Origin: Prochloraceae cyanobacterium PL24a_bin.78
GTDB taxonomy: Bacteria; Cyanobacteriota; Cyanobacteriia; Cyanobacteriales; JANQIW01
Assembly (NCBI GenBank): GCA_028281945.1
Contig: JANQIW010000172.1
Location: 41,013-105,012 of the forward strand
Length of the DNA stretch: 64,000 bases
Direction: 5' to 3'
Below, piece by piece: positions 19,163-27,194 of this stretch (position 1 is the stretch's first letter; each line of letters begins with the position of its first letter). The translations under genes were made by a program, and so were the position numbers. The notes below the pieces were generated by a model, which was not told the origin of the DNA, did no database searches, and saw only the letters and a list, made by a program, of their open reading frames with translations.

Positions 19163-20134
19163 ATGTTAGAAGTTTCTGATTTCAAGAAAATTTTTGTGGT
19201 GGGTTGTCCTCGATCGGGTACAACTTGGCTCACTAAAATGCTAGAAAAACACCCCCTTACTATTAGTTCTCAAGAAGAGTCACATACTTATAGCCTAATA
19301 TACGAACCTTTCTCTTATTTACAGAAAATGAAACTCAATAAACGCTTGAAAAGATGGGAATGGATTATTAAATATTATGGCTTAATACCAATTTTTACTG
19401 GAATCACTGAAGATGATTTATGGAAAGGAATTATTAGAGCACATCAGTTATGGAAAAGAAAATCAAAACTTGGATTATCTTGTTTAATTGAAAAGAATGA
19501 ATTAGAAGAATTAATAAAATCAGTTAGAAAGGAACCCTATGATAATCTGACTAAAGCAAAATTACTTATAGATAGAATCTTTACTCTTTATTTTGAAAAA
19601 CAAGGTGGTGATTATAGTAATTATTTTTTAGAAAAAACACCCTTCCATATTAAATATGTAGATATTATTCTAGAATTGTATCCTGAAGCTAAAGCTATTG
19701 AAATCGTCAGAGATGGCCGTGATGTTTGTGCTTCATGGCAAGCTTTTGCGTTAAAAGAACGTTGGGCACGTAAAAGTACGCTTCAAATAACTAAAATTTG
19801 GAATAAATGTATCGCACTTGGAAATAAATGCTATAAAAATCCTTCATTGAAAGATCGAATTTATCGCATCAGATACGAGGATTTGCGTAATGATACTCAA
19901 AATGAACTTGGCAAAGTATTTGATTTTATTGGACTTAGTTTTGATGAATTTACAATCAAATCCATAGTTGAAGCATTAAACATTAATAACATCAAAGAAA
20001 AAGGAAAAGGAAAGCTTATTAATAAAGGTATAATTGGCAATTGGAAAACATCTTTAACAAAAGCAGATATTGCTGTTTGGAAGGAAAATGAAGAAGCAAA
20101 AAATAATCTTATCTCATTGGGATATAGTTTATAA
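19163..20134 (+). CDS. Sulfotransferase
   Basis: A 323-residue PAPS-dependent sulfotransferase. The 5'-phosphosulfate loop is FVVGCPRSGTTWLTKML (residues 11-27) and the 3'-phosphate site is EIVRDGRDVCASW (about 183-195). Length and the C-terminal NWKTSLTKADI region agree with the Sulfotransfer_1/3 families. The acceptor is unknown; capsule or extracellular polysaccharide is plausible. It is flanked by same-orientation copies of the dispersed repeat (E at 18965-19151, F at 20293-20417). That arrangement could allow deletion by recombination. Confidence 0.85.
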   Translation: MLEVSDFKKIFVVGCPRSGTTWLTKMLEKHPLTISSQEESHTYSLIYEPFSYLQKMKLNKRLKRWEWIIKYYGLIPIFTGITEDDLWKGIIRAHQLWKRKSKLGLSCLIEKNELEELIKSVRKEPYDNLTKAKLLIDRIFTLYFEKQGGDYSNYFLEKTPFHIKYVDIILELYPEAKAIEIVRDGRDVCASWQAFALKERWARKSTLQITKIWNKCIALGNKCYKNPSLKDRIYRIRYEDLRNDTQNELGKVFDFIGLSFDEFTIKSIVEALNINNIKEKGKGKLINKGIIGNWKTSLTKADIAVWKENEEAKNNLISLGYSL

Positions 20135-20292
20135 GACTGAGATTGAAGCAAAATTTAAGCCAAAATATTACTAAAAATTCCTATTAAAAGTTTTTCATAA
20201 GTTAATAATTATTTTTACTTTAATTATTCAAATGTTAATCTGAAATGAATAAAATTGAAAGTGAATGGCTTCATTTAATAAATACAAGAGTA

Positions 20293-20417
20293 ATATCAAT
20301 TTTCTAAAATAATAATAGAGTTAAAAAACCCCAAATCTAGTATAATAAACTAAAATTTCTTCTCCCATTCACCTATTCTCCTCTCAATGTCTATCACTAT
20401 TATGCAAAAAACGATAT
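20293..20417 (+). repeat. Dispersed MITE-like repeat (F)
   Basis: A 125-bp copy from atatcaattttctaaaataa to aaaaaacgatat, closely matching copy E along its whole length, including ccaaatctag, the ctcccattc minisatellite and gtctatcactatta. The surrounding 20135-20525 gap holds nothing else recognisable. Confidence 0.75.
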
Positions 20418-20525
20418 AAGCTTTTGCTGTAATTACAAGGGATAAAAATTCAGGCAGAAATAGGAGAATATCAAATCCAACGTTTTCTATTTAATTCTGC
20501 CTAGCTACTTAATAGTTAATAATTA

Positions 20526-22073
20526 TTAATTATTATTTTTTTTATATAAATTTTTTCTCCCAATGATAATTAAAAAACCACTTCCCAACAATAATACAAA
20601 TGTTAACCAATCACCCAACTTAACATATAAAGTTTGAGTTTGTAGTCGATAAATATAATTAGCATAAATCTCATAACTATTAATCCCAGACTTCCATAAA
20701 GTATCTCCACGAGGATTGACAATGGCAGAATAACCAGTATTAGTCGCCCTTGCCGCCCAACGATTGGTTTCAATGGCGCGCATTACATCCTGGGCATGAT
20801 GTTGAGCTGGCATAGCAGTGCTATAATGAGCATTATTAGAAGACGTTATGATAAACTCTCCCCCTTCCCTTGCTTGTCGCCAAAAATGCTGGGAAAAAGC
20901 AGATTCATAACAAATACCCACAATTGCTTTGCCAAAAGGTGTATCAAAAATTTGCCCTTGTTTGCCTTTGGCTAAATTTGCATCTAACGGCGAAAGACGA
21001 TCGATAAATTTTCCTAAAAAAGAGTAAAAAGGAATATATTCTCCTAAAGGCACAAGTTTAATTTTATCATATTGACTAAATATTTCACCATTGTCTGTAA
21101 TAGTAAATAAACTATTAGTTAAATCTTTTCCTTTATTTCCATAAGCACCAAGGAAAACAGGGATTTTTTCTTCTAAAATAGCTTGATAAAAAGAACTATT
21201 ACTAACAATTTTATTGTAAAAGAAAGGTAAAGCAGTTTCAGGAGTAAGAATCACATCAATATTTTCTTCTGTAGCCAAAGCTTGATAACCAGTAGTATAA
21301 CCCTCAATGGCTTTTAACCAACCTGAATAATACAATTTAATTTCATTAGGAATATTCCCCTGAATAATACCAACTTTAATGGCATTTTTTTGAGGAGTTT
21401 CTATTGGAAGATGATAAAAATAACTCCCTAGAATATATAGGCTAGTAAAAGACAAAATTCCTAAACTCATCAAGAAATAAAAAGATTTTCTCCTAACATT
21501 AATTAAAGCCAAAATAGCCTCAGCAAATAAACCATTTATCATTACAATTGAAGCAGCTATGGTTGATGGGCCTGAAAATTTACTTAATTGCAAAATTGCT
21601 AAATTATTTGGACTTTGGGTATAAGCTAAACCACTCCACCATAAATCAGTTTGACTCCATAAAAATTCTAAACCACACCAAAAACTTACTCCAATAATTA
21701 CCCTAAAAAAAGCATTTATTAACTTATTTTTAGTATCAAAACTAAATAAATTTTTTCCTACAACCCATATGGTAACTAATATTGCCCCCCAAATACTAAT
21801 AAAAATCCAGCAGAAAAAAGCAATAGCTAAACTTGCTAACCAAGGCACCCCCATCCAAGTCATAGGATGAATACCAGTTATCCAAAATAAAGCCAAACCA
21901 TGATAACCAAATCCCCATGCTAAACCCAGCAAAATAGTTTTCAAAAAAGAAGATTTATCAGTTAAAATCCAAAGAGGAATAATAGCAATCCAAGCTAAAT
22001 ACCAAGCATTAATAGGTGCCGGTGTTAATCCCATTAATATACCGCTAAATAAAGCAATTAATATCTGTATCAT
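20526..22073 (-). CDS. lnt: Apolipoprotein N-acyltransferase
   Basis: A 515-residue inner-membrane enzyme that adds the third acyl chain to the N-terminal Cys of lipoproteins. The N-terminal half has about seven hydrophobic helices. The C-terminal nitrilase-like domain carries the catalytic triad Glu279 (LTPETALPF), Lys337 (YDKIKLVPLGEY) and Cys388 (GICYESAF). This is close to the E. coli numbering of 267, 335 and 387. It is a single gene. The ProX-like lipoprotein encoded at 22733 is one likely client. Confidence 0.93.
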   Translation of the reverse strand: MIQILIALFSGILMGLTPAPINAWYLAWIAIIPLWILTDKSSFLKTILLGLAWGFGYHGLALFWITGIHPMTWMGVPWLASLAIAFFCWIFISIWGAILVTIWVVGKNLFSFDTKNKLINAFFRVIIGVSFWCGLEFLWSQTDLWWSGLAYTQSPNNLAILQLSKFSGPSTIAASIVMINGLFAEAILALINVRRKSFYFLMSLGILSFTSLYILGSYFYHLPIETPQKNAIKVGIIQGNIPNEIKLYYSGWLKAIEGYTTGYQALATEENIDVILTPETALPFFYNKIVSNSSFYQAILEEKIPVFLGAYGNKGKDLTNSLFTITDNGEIFSQYDKIKLVPLGEYIPFYSFLGKFIDRLSPLDANLAKGKQGQIFDTPFGKAIVGICYESAFSQHFWRQAREGGEFIITSSNNAHYSTAMPAQHHAQDVMRAIETNRWAARATNTGYSAIVNPRGDTLWKSGINSYEIYANYIYRLQTQTLYVKLGDWLTFVLLLGSGFLIIIGRKNLYKKNNN

Positions 22074-22152
22074 TTTTAATTAATTAATTCAACTTTACTA
22101 TATCATTGTAGAACAAAGTTAGTTTGAAAATACTATTCTCTAATATCTACTA

Positions 22153-22293
22153 ATATGATTTTTCTTTAAAAATAGTAGATATTGAGTTGGGATAATGGAG
22201 AAGATGGGGAGATGGAAAAGAATAACTAATGGATGGATAATTTAATTTATACCGTAATCTCTAAACTCTATCATTATTTTTGAAAATTAATAT
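22153..22293 (-). repeat. Dispersed MITE-like repeat (G), minus orientation
   Basis: It reads atatgatttttctttaa on the left and tcattatttttgaaaattaatat on the right, the reverse complement of the family ends. In between are gggagatgg minisatellite units and aagaataactaatgg, shared with copy I. The rest of 22074-22732 is gene-free AT-rich DNA. Confidence 0.7.
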
Positions 22294-22732
22294 AAAATAC
22301 AAAGATTTTCCATAAATCAACTTTAAAAACAGAATTTGGCATAATATAATCTTTAATATAATTTTTGAAAAAATACATTAACTCCTGATGAAAAAAGGAA
22401 ATTCACTAAGCTTTTTTATAGAGAATTACAAGAAAATATATTTTATTTTTTATAGTTAATTTATCTTAATTAGAAATAAATTATTAATCATTGAGAAAAT
22501 TTACTAAAGTAGTATTATTGATAATAAATTAATCCAGTATTAGATTTTTTTTCAGATAGAAATTGATTATAAAAATATCAAAAAATGATCTATTCAGAAA
22601 TTGACGAAATAAAATTCAACAAAGACTAAAATATGCTAGATATGGTATAGAATAATTATGATTGCCATGGATAGTCGTAATTATTAATTATTAAGATCGC
22701 CATCAACTTTTTTATTATAATAAATAAAATCA

Positions 22733-23779
22733 ATGAAACTCAAAAATAAACAACTTTTATCAGGAATAATCGGAACGTTTTTGTTGACAATTACCATTGC
22801 ATGTGGACAAAATTCCTCAACAACAATAACTCCAACAGATTCCCAAATGCCGGGCAAAGGAATAGAAGTAAAAGCAGGAACTAGTATTTCCACATATGGA
22901 CTTTTTACAACAGAAATTGTCAATATTGGTTTAGAAAAACTCGGTTATAAAACTGAACCAATCAAACAACTTAATATTCCAATCGCCCATCTTTCCGTTG
23001 CCAATAGACAGTTAGATTTTTATGGTGCCCATTGGGAAAAACTTCAAAATCAATTTTTTATTCAAAGCGGTGGTGAGGCTAAAATGCAGCGACTTGGATT
23101 TATTGTTATGGAAGCTTTACAAGGGTATCAAATAGATCGAAAAACAGCTGAAAAATACAATATTACGAATATAGATCAACTTAAAGATCCAAAAATTGCC
23201 AAATTATTTGATTCAGATGACGATGGAAAAGCCAACCTTACTGGCTGTAATCCTGGTTGGGGTTGTGAATTAGTAATCGAACATCACTTAGATTCCTATC
23301 AATTGCGAAATACAGTAGAACATGATCAAGGAAATTACGATCTTTTAATAACAAATATGATAACTCGTTACCAACAAGGGAAGCCAGTTTTATATTATGC
23401 TTATACACCATATTGGTTATCCGTTATCTTAAAACCTGGAGAAAATACCAATTGGTTAGAAGTACCATTCACATCTTTACCAGAAAAACACGGAAAAATT
23501 AGTGAAAGAGAAACATTAATAGATGGAAAAAATTTAGGTTTTGCAATAGATAATGTCAAAATATTAGCTAATAATGAATTTTTGGAAGATAATCCTGCAG
23601 CAAAACGACTATTTGAAGTGATTTCAATTCCTATAGAAGATATCAATATTCAACAAAAATTAGTTTATGATGGTGAAAATACCCCAGCAGATATCCGCCG
23701 TCATGCTGAGGAATGGGTTGAAAAAAACCAAGAAAAATTTGATGGTTGGTTAAAACAAGCCATAGCAATGGATAATTAA
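22733..23779 (+). CDS. proX: Glycine betaine/proline-betaine binding lipoprotein, ProX-like
   Basis: A 348-residue substrate-binding protein. The leader ends in the lipobox LTITIAC, so Cys23 should be lipidated and the protein anchored outside the inner membrane. The body matches E. coli-type ProX (OpuAC family): AGTSISTYGLFTTEIVNIGLEKLGY near the start, then LTGCNPGWGCE with a paired Cys loop. It also has PVLYYAYTPYWLSVILKPG with aromatic cage residues for a quaternary amine. An acidic DSDDDGKANLTG stretch resembles a calcium loop. No permease or ATPase gene is adjacent, so the rest of the transporter is elsewhere. Confidence 0.85.
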   Translation: MKLKNKQLLSGIIGTFLLTITIACGQNSSTTITPTDSQMPGKGIEVKAGTSISTYGLFTTEIVNIGLEKLGYKTEPIKQLNIPIAHLSVANRQLDFYGAHWEKLQNQFFIQSGGEAKMQRLGFIVMEALQGYQIDRKTAEKYNITNIDQLKDPKIAKLFDSDDDGKANLTGCNPGWGCELVIEHHLDSYQLRNTVEHDQGNYDLLITNMITRYQQGKPVLYYAYTPYWLSVILKPGENTNWLEVPFTSLPEKHGKISERETLIDGKNLGFAIDNVKILANNEFLEDNPAAKRLFEVISIPIEDINIQQKLVYDGENTPADIRRHAEEWVEKNQEKFDGWLKQAIAMDN

Positions 23780-23968
23780 TAATTAACTTTTACTATCACA
23801 AACCATAAGATTATACAAAATTATGAATTCTAAATCATAAATCACTCCCAAAAAAGTTTAAAACAAACTTAGAATAATAGTTGTGTAAATTATTTTTATT
23901 CTATTTTGAGGAAAAATATCTTATTAGCTTTATTGAGAAAAACAAAATACTCATTAATTAGTCTTTAA

Positions 23969-25006
23969 TTAAGGTGTAGGATTAGGATACTGAGTATGGA
24001 TTTCATTAATTTCTGCTATAATTTCATCATTCAGTTCAACTTTTACACTATCAATATTTTCCTTCAATTGTTCTATAGTAGTAGCACCAATAATTGTACT
24101 AGTAACAAACCATTGAGATCTCACAAAAGCCAAAGCCATTTGCGCAGGAGTCAAGGAATATTTATGAGCAATTTCCACATAAGCTCGGATAGCATTATTC
24201 AGATTAGTTTTTTCATAACGAGAACCAAAACCTTTAAATAAAGCAATACGAGAATTTTCTGGAATACCATTAAGATATTTACCAGTTAAAAAACCAAAAG
24301 CTAAAGGACTATAAACTAATAACCCTACATTATGAAAATGACAAGTTTCTGCTAAATTAATATGAAATATTCTATTAGTTAAACTAAAAGCATTTTGAAT
24401 AGAAACAACTTTAGGTAAATTTAATTCTTTAGCAGCATGAGAAAACTCACAAACACCCCAAGGAGTTTCATTACTCAAACCTAAATAACGGATTTTACCC
24501 GCTTTAATTAAATCTGCAAATACTTCTAATTGTTCAGCAATAGGCACAGTATCCCTTTCCTGTGAAGGATCGTAATCCGGCGCACCAAATAAAGGCACAT
24601 AACGATCGGGCCAATGAATTTGATATAAATCGATATAGTCAGTTTGCAAACGTTTGAGGCTGTTATCAATAGCCTCCTTAACATTAGAAGCATCGATTTT
24701 ATTTTTGCCTCCCCTAAGCCAAGGAAATCTTGGAGTAGGCCCTGCCACTTTTGTCGCAAGAATAATTTTATCTCGTTGTTGCTTAACCAACCAGTGACCA
24801 ATATATTCTTCAGTTTTTCCGTAAGTTTCCTTTCCAAGAGGCACTGGATAAACTTCTGCTGTGTCAAAAAAGTTTACACCACAAGAAACAGCATAATCTA
24901 ACTGAGATTTAGCATCTTCTACAGAATTTTGCTGCCCGAAAGTCATGGTTCCTAGGCATATTTCTGAGACTGATAAATCACTCTCTCCAAGTTTGTTATA
25001 TTTCAT
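23969..25006 (-). CDS. Aldo/keto reductase
   Basis: 345 residues from the ATG at 25006. A GTG at 25027 would add seven residues, but MKYNKLGESDLSVSEICLGTMTFG is the family start. It is a TIM-barrel NADPH-dependent oxidoreductase of the Tas/YghZ-like group. The catalytic tetrad is in place: Asp and Tyr in FFDTAEVYP, Lys in LATKVAG and His in YQIHWPD. The C-terminal NADP contact ATTIEQLKENIDS is present. The physiological carbonyl substrate is unknown. It converges on proX. Confidence 0.9.
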   Translation of the reverse strand: MKYNKLGESDLSVSEICLGTMTFGQQNSVEDAKSQLDYAVSCGVNFFDTAEVYPVPLGKETYGKTEEYIGHWLVKQQRDKIILATKVAGPTPRFPWLRGGKNKIDASNVKEAIDNSLKRLQTDYIDLYQIHWPDRYVPLFGAPDYDPSQERDTVPIAEQLEVFADLIKAGKIRYLGLSNETPWGVCEFSHAAKELNLPKVVSIQNAFSLTNRIFHINLAETCHFHNVGLLVYSPLAFGFLTGKYLNGIPENSRIALFKGFGSRYEKTNLNNAIRAYVEIAHKYSLTPAQMALAFVRSQWFVTSTIIGATTIEQLKENIDSVKVELNDEIIAEINEIHTQYPNPTP

Positions 25007-25246
25007 GATCTTCTTTAGTCTGGGCACTAGCCCAATCCTACTTAGTTAACAACTTAGTCATTATATCAAGTTGGAGATTAGTTATTGAATTTTTTCAATA
25101 AAGATTAGAAGAGAACAATGAGGGAGATTTCAGGATAATTATACTGCTTAGAAGTGATGATTTTCTTAATTTACTTGACTTAGAAAATTCCTTAAACAGA
25201 TCACAGAAAAAAATGAACTCTACTACTATTTTCAAAAAATTGCCTT

Positions 25247-25394
25247 ATACTAATTTCTAAAATAATGATAGAGTTAAAAGTATCAAAATTTAGTTAATCC
25301 TCAACCTAAATCATATCTCCATTGTTCTCTTTGTCCCCTTATCCTCCTTGTCTTCTAGCCATCTAAGTCTATCGTACTTTTGGAAAATTGATAT
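25247..25394 (+). repeat. Dispersed MITE-like repeat (H), cttgt subtype
   Basis: It begins atactaatttctaaaataatgatagag and ends gtacttttggaaaattgatat. The body is nearly identical to copy Q at 59992, including aagtatcaaaa, aatcctcaacct and ctaagtctatcgtac. The minisatellite has about five cctccttgt-like units. It lies in a 604-bp gap with no gene. Confidence 0.78.
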
Positions 25395-25610
25395 TAAACT
25401 GCATATTTGACAAATTGAGAACGGATAAAAAATACAGAAGTCAAAATCAAGGCAAATCAAGTTTTAAGATTTTGTCATAGATTAAAGAATAATTTTAACT
25501 CTTTCACCTAGAGATCAAATACAAAAAACCATAATTAATTGCTAAGATATTCATCCCTATATAAATTTATTTTCAAAATAATTAGTAATAATAAAAGGAG
25601 AATCTAAACC

Positions 25611-26012
25611 ATGACTAATTCACAAGTAACAAACTTAAAATTAACCAAATTAAAAAACTTAGTTTATAGAATAACAGGAGTATTTGGGAGTAAAGAGTTA
25701 AGGAATTGGCTGAAAAAAAATATAGAAGATTTAAAACAATTAAGAGAAATAGATCCTATTAATCAAGAATTACTCCCAGATTTGCGTTACAGAGAATCAT
25801 GGGAACAAATCGCTATTGCTGTATCAGAATTATTACAAAATAGTTCCAATGTTGATGAAACCAAAAAATGGAGAAAAATGAGTTCTAGTCAATTAAGAAA
25901 AGAATGTGATCTCCGTGGAATTCAATGGTTTAATTCAGGAAATCAAGGGAAAATTTTAACTCGATCGCAAATGATCGAATTACTATCTCAAAGAATCAAA
26001 CCAGCAGCTTAA
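25611..26012 (+). CDS. Hypothetical protein with SAP-like C-terminus
   Basis: A 133-residue soluble, mostly helical protein with a strong AAAGGAG ribosome site. The C-terminal segment SSSQLRKECDLRGIQWFNSG ... TRSQMIELLSQ resembles the SAP helix-turn-helix that binds DNA (LxxxCxxRGI ... K/SxxxIELL). That similarity is by eye only. The N-terminal part (LKNLVYRITGVFGSKELRNWL) is unrecognised. The gene is flanked by dispersed repeats H and I, in opposite orientations. Confidence 0.6.
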   Translation: MTNSQVTNLKLTKLKNLVYRITGVFGSKELRNWLKKNIEDLKQLREIDPINQELLPDLRYRESWEQIAIAVSELLQNSSNVDETKKWRKMSSSQLRKECDLRGIQWFNSGNQGKILTRSQMIELLSQRIKPAA

Positions 26013-26013
26013 T

Positions 26014-26150
26014 TATGATAAACATTAAGTTAGAAGATCAAGAGAATGGGAGATGGGGAGATGGGGAGATTGAAGAGAATAACTAATGGGTACAATATTC
26101 AATCTATATCCTCATGTCTAAACCCTATAGTTATTTTAGAAAATTGATAT
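26014..26150 (-). repeat. Dispersed MITE-like repeat (I), minus orientation
   Basis: It ends in tagttattttagaaaattgatat (26150) and contains gggagatggggagatgggg and gagaataactaatggg, matching copy G. The left boundary is uncertain; the element begins almost at the stop codon of the 133-residue gene. Confidence 0.65.
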
Positions 26151-26251
26151 AAGTAATAAGTAATATATAAAAGATAAAAATAAGTAATGATCAGTAGATA
26201 AAAATTAATAAATAAACTTATTACTTAAAGTATTACAAGGCAATTATTTCA

Positions 26252-27067
26252 TTACCAAACATTGATTCTACGTCGATTAGAAGGATTAGAACGATTAGGA
26301 GAATCAAAACCATTAGAAGAACCTCTCGATCGAACAGTCAAATCCAGATCAAAATTAGGATCAATAGAAATCAACTCACGCTCTTCATCACCCAATAAAA
26401 AACCAGCCAAAGCACCCAAACCAGCACCACCCAAAACTCCTTCAAGGGGAATACCATCACCAATCACAGCAGAAATAACAGTAGCAGCAGCTGCACCAAT
26501 GATTGCACCTTCTAAAATATCCCCACCACTAGCACCTTCACGGATAACTTCCGTTCTAGTAACCACATTAGAAGTAGCATCAAGAGGAATATCACGCCCA
26601 TTGATCAACACATAATCAGCAACAAAACGAGAACCATCTCTTGAAGAAACAGGTTCAATTTGACCAACAACTTGACTACCAGAAGGAATTAAAACATTAC
26701 CACGGCCATCGCGAATATTTCGAGTCACTCTAAGAGTCAAAGGAATAGTTTCATCTTTAGTCACCAAGATTTTTTCAGCCTCATCATGACGAACAGGTAT
26801 TATAGTGCCATTAGGAATTCTTGAAACATCAAAATCTCGATTAAAATTTCGGTTAGAATCTCTGTTAAAATCTCTGTTAGAATTTCTGTTAAAATCTCTA
26901 TTAGAATCTCGATTAAAATCTTTGGTTGACGATATTGGATTAGAAAAAACTTGTGCCTTTACCGAATACAATGGAATCAAAGGTGAAACAATACTAGAAA
27001 TAGTAACCAAAGCAACAAGTTTTGCAATAGTCAACCTTGAGGAGTTGAGTTTAAACATATTGAACAA
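26252..27067 (-). CDS. TrbI/VirB10-like conserved cyanobacterial protein with coding tandem repeat
   Basis: A 271-residue protein with an N-terminal signal-anchor (LTIAKLVALVTISSIVSPLIP), so exported or membrane-bound. Residues 50-79 are a tandem tetrapeptide array of the NRDF/NRDS type. The following domain (GTIIPVRHDEAEKILVTKD ... VLIPSGSQVVGQIEPV ... YVLINGRDIPLDA) resembles the TrbI/VirB10 beta-barrel fold seen in isolated cyanobacterial proteins. A glycine-rich hydrophobic stretch (ILEGAIIGAAAATVISAVIG ... LLGDEE) follows. No conjugation genes are nearby, so its job is probably in the envelope. It is divergent from the lytic transglycosylase gene, 127 bp away. Confidence 0.65.
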   Translation of the reverse strand: MFNMFKLNSSRLTIAKLVALVTISSIVSPLIPLYSVKAQVFSNPISSTKDFNRDSNRDFNRNSNRDFNRDSNRNFNRDFDVSRIPNGTIIPVRHDEAEKILVTKDETIPLTLRVTRNIRDGRGNVLIPSGSQVVGQIEPVSSRDGSRFVADYVLINGRDIPLDATSNVVTRTEVIREGASGGDILEGAIIGAAAATVISAVIGDGIPLEGVLGGAGLGALAGFLLGDEERELISIDPNFDLDLTVRSRGSSNGFDSPNRSNPSNRRRINVW

Positions 27068-27194
27068 GTTCCCTATAATTTATTTTGTTTCTTATAAACT
27101 ATCTGACGTAGACATACTAGAAATTGTTCCTCAAGCATCTAGTTAAAGATAGTTCAATATAATAGTTAGGTATTAAATTATACAAGATTAGCTA

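Noticed and set aside
24526..24867. 113-codon minus frame within the aldo/keto reductase gene
   Set aside because: Alternate frame of a gene whose main frame carries the full catalytic tetrad.
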